Positions 23,308 to 24,223 of a stretch of 24,223 nucleotides of DNA are shown piece after piece (positions within the stretch are counted from its first letter, which is position 1; every line of letters begins with the position of its first letter). A model generated the notes under the pieces. That model searched no databases and was not told where the DNA came from. It was given only the letters and a program-made list of their open reading frames with translations. Position numbers and translations under genes: made by a program. The stretch spans positions 1-24,223 of the forward strand of contig CAYSCH010000108.1 of the NCBI GenBank assembly GCA_964429355.1, read 5' to 3'. Source of the DNA: JAAYAY01 sp964429355 (GTDB lineage Bacteria; Planctomycetota; Planctomycetia; Pirellulales; Thermoguttaceae).

Positions 23308-24223
23308 GCCTTTCAAATGATCTGAAGAGCGTCACAAAAAGCGTCACAAAGAAGTGGACTGCACAGCGGAAACGAGAGGAGCGAGACTCGCGGGCACGTT
23401 ATCACCGCTCGGAGTACATGTACTCCGATCGCGTCTACCAAAAGGACGTTGCATGGGACGTGATTCCGAAGGCGTACATGAAAGTATCCAACAACGGCGA
23501 GTATCCCGCGCATGCTCGGCAGATCTTCTACGCGGCTCGCCCGGAGATTCAGGATCGGACGGGCAGGCCGTTACAGTCTGTGTATTTCACACAGCATCTT
23601 CTGCCGATGTACATGAACGAGCATCCCGAGGCGGCTGATTGGTGGATTGCCTACGACGCACGTGGACGCCTTCTGGAACCGCACACCGACGAGCAGATAC
23701 CCCTTGGTACTCTGGAGGTCGAGAACTACCTCAAGGCGATTGGGTCCCACGCTGTAACCGCATTCGACTTCGCGCAGTCCTTTGACGCGTCCTTCCCGAC
23801 CAAGGGTGCAACCCATCGCATCAGCGCCGTGCTGTTCATCGAAAAGGAAGGATTCAATGAGTTGTTCAAGGCGGTGAAGCTGGCCGAACGTTATGATCTG
23901 GCCATCATGTCGAGCAAGGGCCAGAGTGTGGTGGCGGCCCGGCGATTGGTTGACGAACTCTGCGCCGTGGGTAACGGGGTGCCTCTTCTCGTCGCGCACG
24001 ATTTCGACAAGTCGGGGCTTGAAATCCGGCAGAACCTCACGGCCGTTTCAGAGGCGGCGCGGGACAATGACCGGGTACGCTACGAATTCGCCAATGACAT
24101 CGACGTGCGCGATTTGGGAATTCGCCTCGTTGACATTCAGGAGTGGAACCTGGAAGCGGAGTCGGTTCGTTTCAAAGGGGACTTCGGGCCCGACTCGATC
24201 GCAACAGACGAGGAACGCGAGTT
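23304..24223 (+). CDS. Topoisomerase VI subunit A-like (Spo11-type) protein, partial
   Basis: The frame is open to the right edge, giving 306 residues so far. It has the two parts of type IIB topoisomerase A subunits. A winged-helix/CAP-like segment with ARQIFYAARPEI holds the candidate DNA-cleaving Tyr76, matching the position of the second Tyr in the family REXYY motif. A Toprim domain follows with the conserved Glu in LFIEKEGFNELF (E180) and the DxD in LLVAHDFDKSG (D233, D235). By family it would make a double-strand break with 5' phosphotyrosine links, working with the B-like ATPase. The ATG at 23304 overlaps the upstream TGA and has GGAGG (23292-23296) 7 nt before it inside the B gene. 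Residues 9-16 come from a 12-nt tandem duplication (23328-23351). A nuclease-like role, as in Wadjet JetD or Spo11 relatives, is the alternative to a true topoisomerase. Confidence 0.88.
   Translation, partial: MSLSNDLKSVTKSVTKKWTAQRKREERDSRARYHRSEYMYSDRVYQKDVAWDVIPKAYMKVSNNGEYPAHARQIFYAARPEIQDRTGRPLQSVYFTQHLLPMYMNEHPEAADWWIAYDARGRLLEPHTDEQIPLGTLEVENYLKAIGSHAVTAFDFAQSFDASFPTKGATHRISAVLFIEKEGFNELFKAVKLAERYDLAIMSSKGQSVVAARRLVDELCAVGNGVPLLVAHDFDKSGLEIRQNLTAVSEAARDNDRVRYEFANDIDVRDLGIRLVDIQEWNLEAESVRFKGDFGPDSIATDEERE
23409..23428. repeat. 20-bp perfect palindrome inside the TopoVI-A-like gene
   Basis: TCGGAGTACATGTACTCCGA (23409-23428) is its own reverse complement over all 20 bases. It lies about 105 nt into the A-like coding region and encodes part of SEYMYSD. 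It could be a repressor or recombinase site, a cleavage site, or an mRNA structure in the early coding region. Confidence 0.7.

Larger units (their letters stand above)
19776..24223 (+). mobile_element. Integrated element at tRNA-Phe, left part only
   Basis: A tyrosine recombinase immediately follows an intact tRNA 3' end. It is followed by a small DUF1580/excisionase-like gene and a topoisomerase VI-like gene pair, all on the plus strand. This is the standard layout of a tRNA-integrated genomic island, plasmid or phage-like element. No capsid, conjugation or replication genes are visible in the part shown, so its type is open. The precise left edge would be within the tRNA 3' half (att core). 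The right edge, and the repeat of the tRNA 3' end expected there, lie outside the window. Confidence 0.8.

Noticed and set aside
1..24223. CRISPR arrays, insertion sequences and rRNA genes
   Set aside because: No regularly spaced repeats, transposase genes or rRNA segments were seen on either strand.

Overview
The window looks like a GC-rich chromosomal segment from a planctomycete, probably Pirellulales-like. The grounds are family-level. There are giant PQQ-propeller/TPR proteins, a Ser/Thr kinase with a planctomycete-style N-terminal helical module and a C-terminal membrane anchor, a lysine-rich HU variant, an ExbB/ExbD cluster, and a DUF1580-like small protein beside a planctomycete-type integrase. 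No genus can be named from the sequence alone.

Layout. (1) 1-4410, minus: the N-terminal part of a very large TPR + PQQ-propeller protein that runs off the left edge. It is divergent from an HU-family gene (5047-5373, plus), and both have plausible sigma70-type promoters in the 636-nt gap between them. (2) 5439-8488: maf (minus), an RluA-type pseudouridine synthase (plus) and a Ser/Thr kinase (plus). (3) 8524-19157, all minus: a seven-gene run that probably starts at a good promoter at 19473-19501. In transcription order it holds a single-pass membrane protein, a MotA/TolQ/ExbB channel, two ExbD proteins (one with an N-terminal zinc ribbon), a membrane-anchored TPR + PQQ-propeller protein, a TPR-like/solute-binding (SBP family 5) fusion, and a secreted protein of unknown function. 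This looks like a proton-motive-force-driven envelope machine with unusual partners. (4) 19652-19775: a sigma70 promoter and tRNA-Phe(GAA). (5) 19776 to beyond the right edge: an integrated mobile element abutting the tRNA 3' end. It carries a tyrosine recombinase, a strong extended -10 promoter with a hairpin-rich leader, a small DUF1580/excisionase-like protein, and a two-gene module related to topoisomerase VI (a GHKL ATPase B-like subunit and a Tyr/Toprim A-like subunit) that is translationally coupled through an ATGA overlap.

The most interesting parts are the TopoVI-like pair on the tRNA-Phe element and the ExbB/ExbD/propeller/SBP operon. All four element genes have strong Shine-Dalgarno sequences, whereas most of the surrounding host genes have none. 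Several inverted repeats in the element lie at or next to ribosome binding sites.

Limits. No searches or alignments were run. Starts of several host genes are ambiguous, and the element's right end and second att site lie outside the window.
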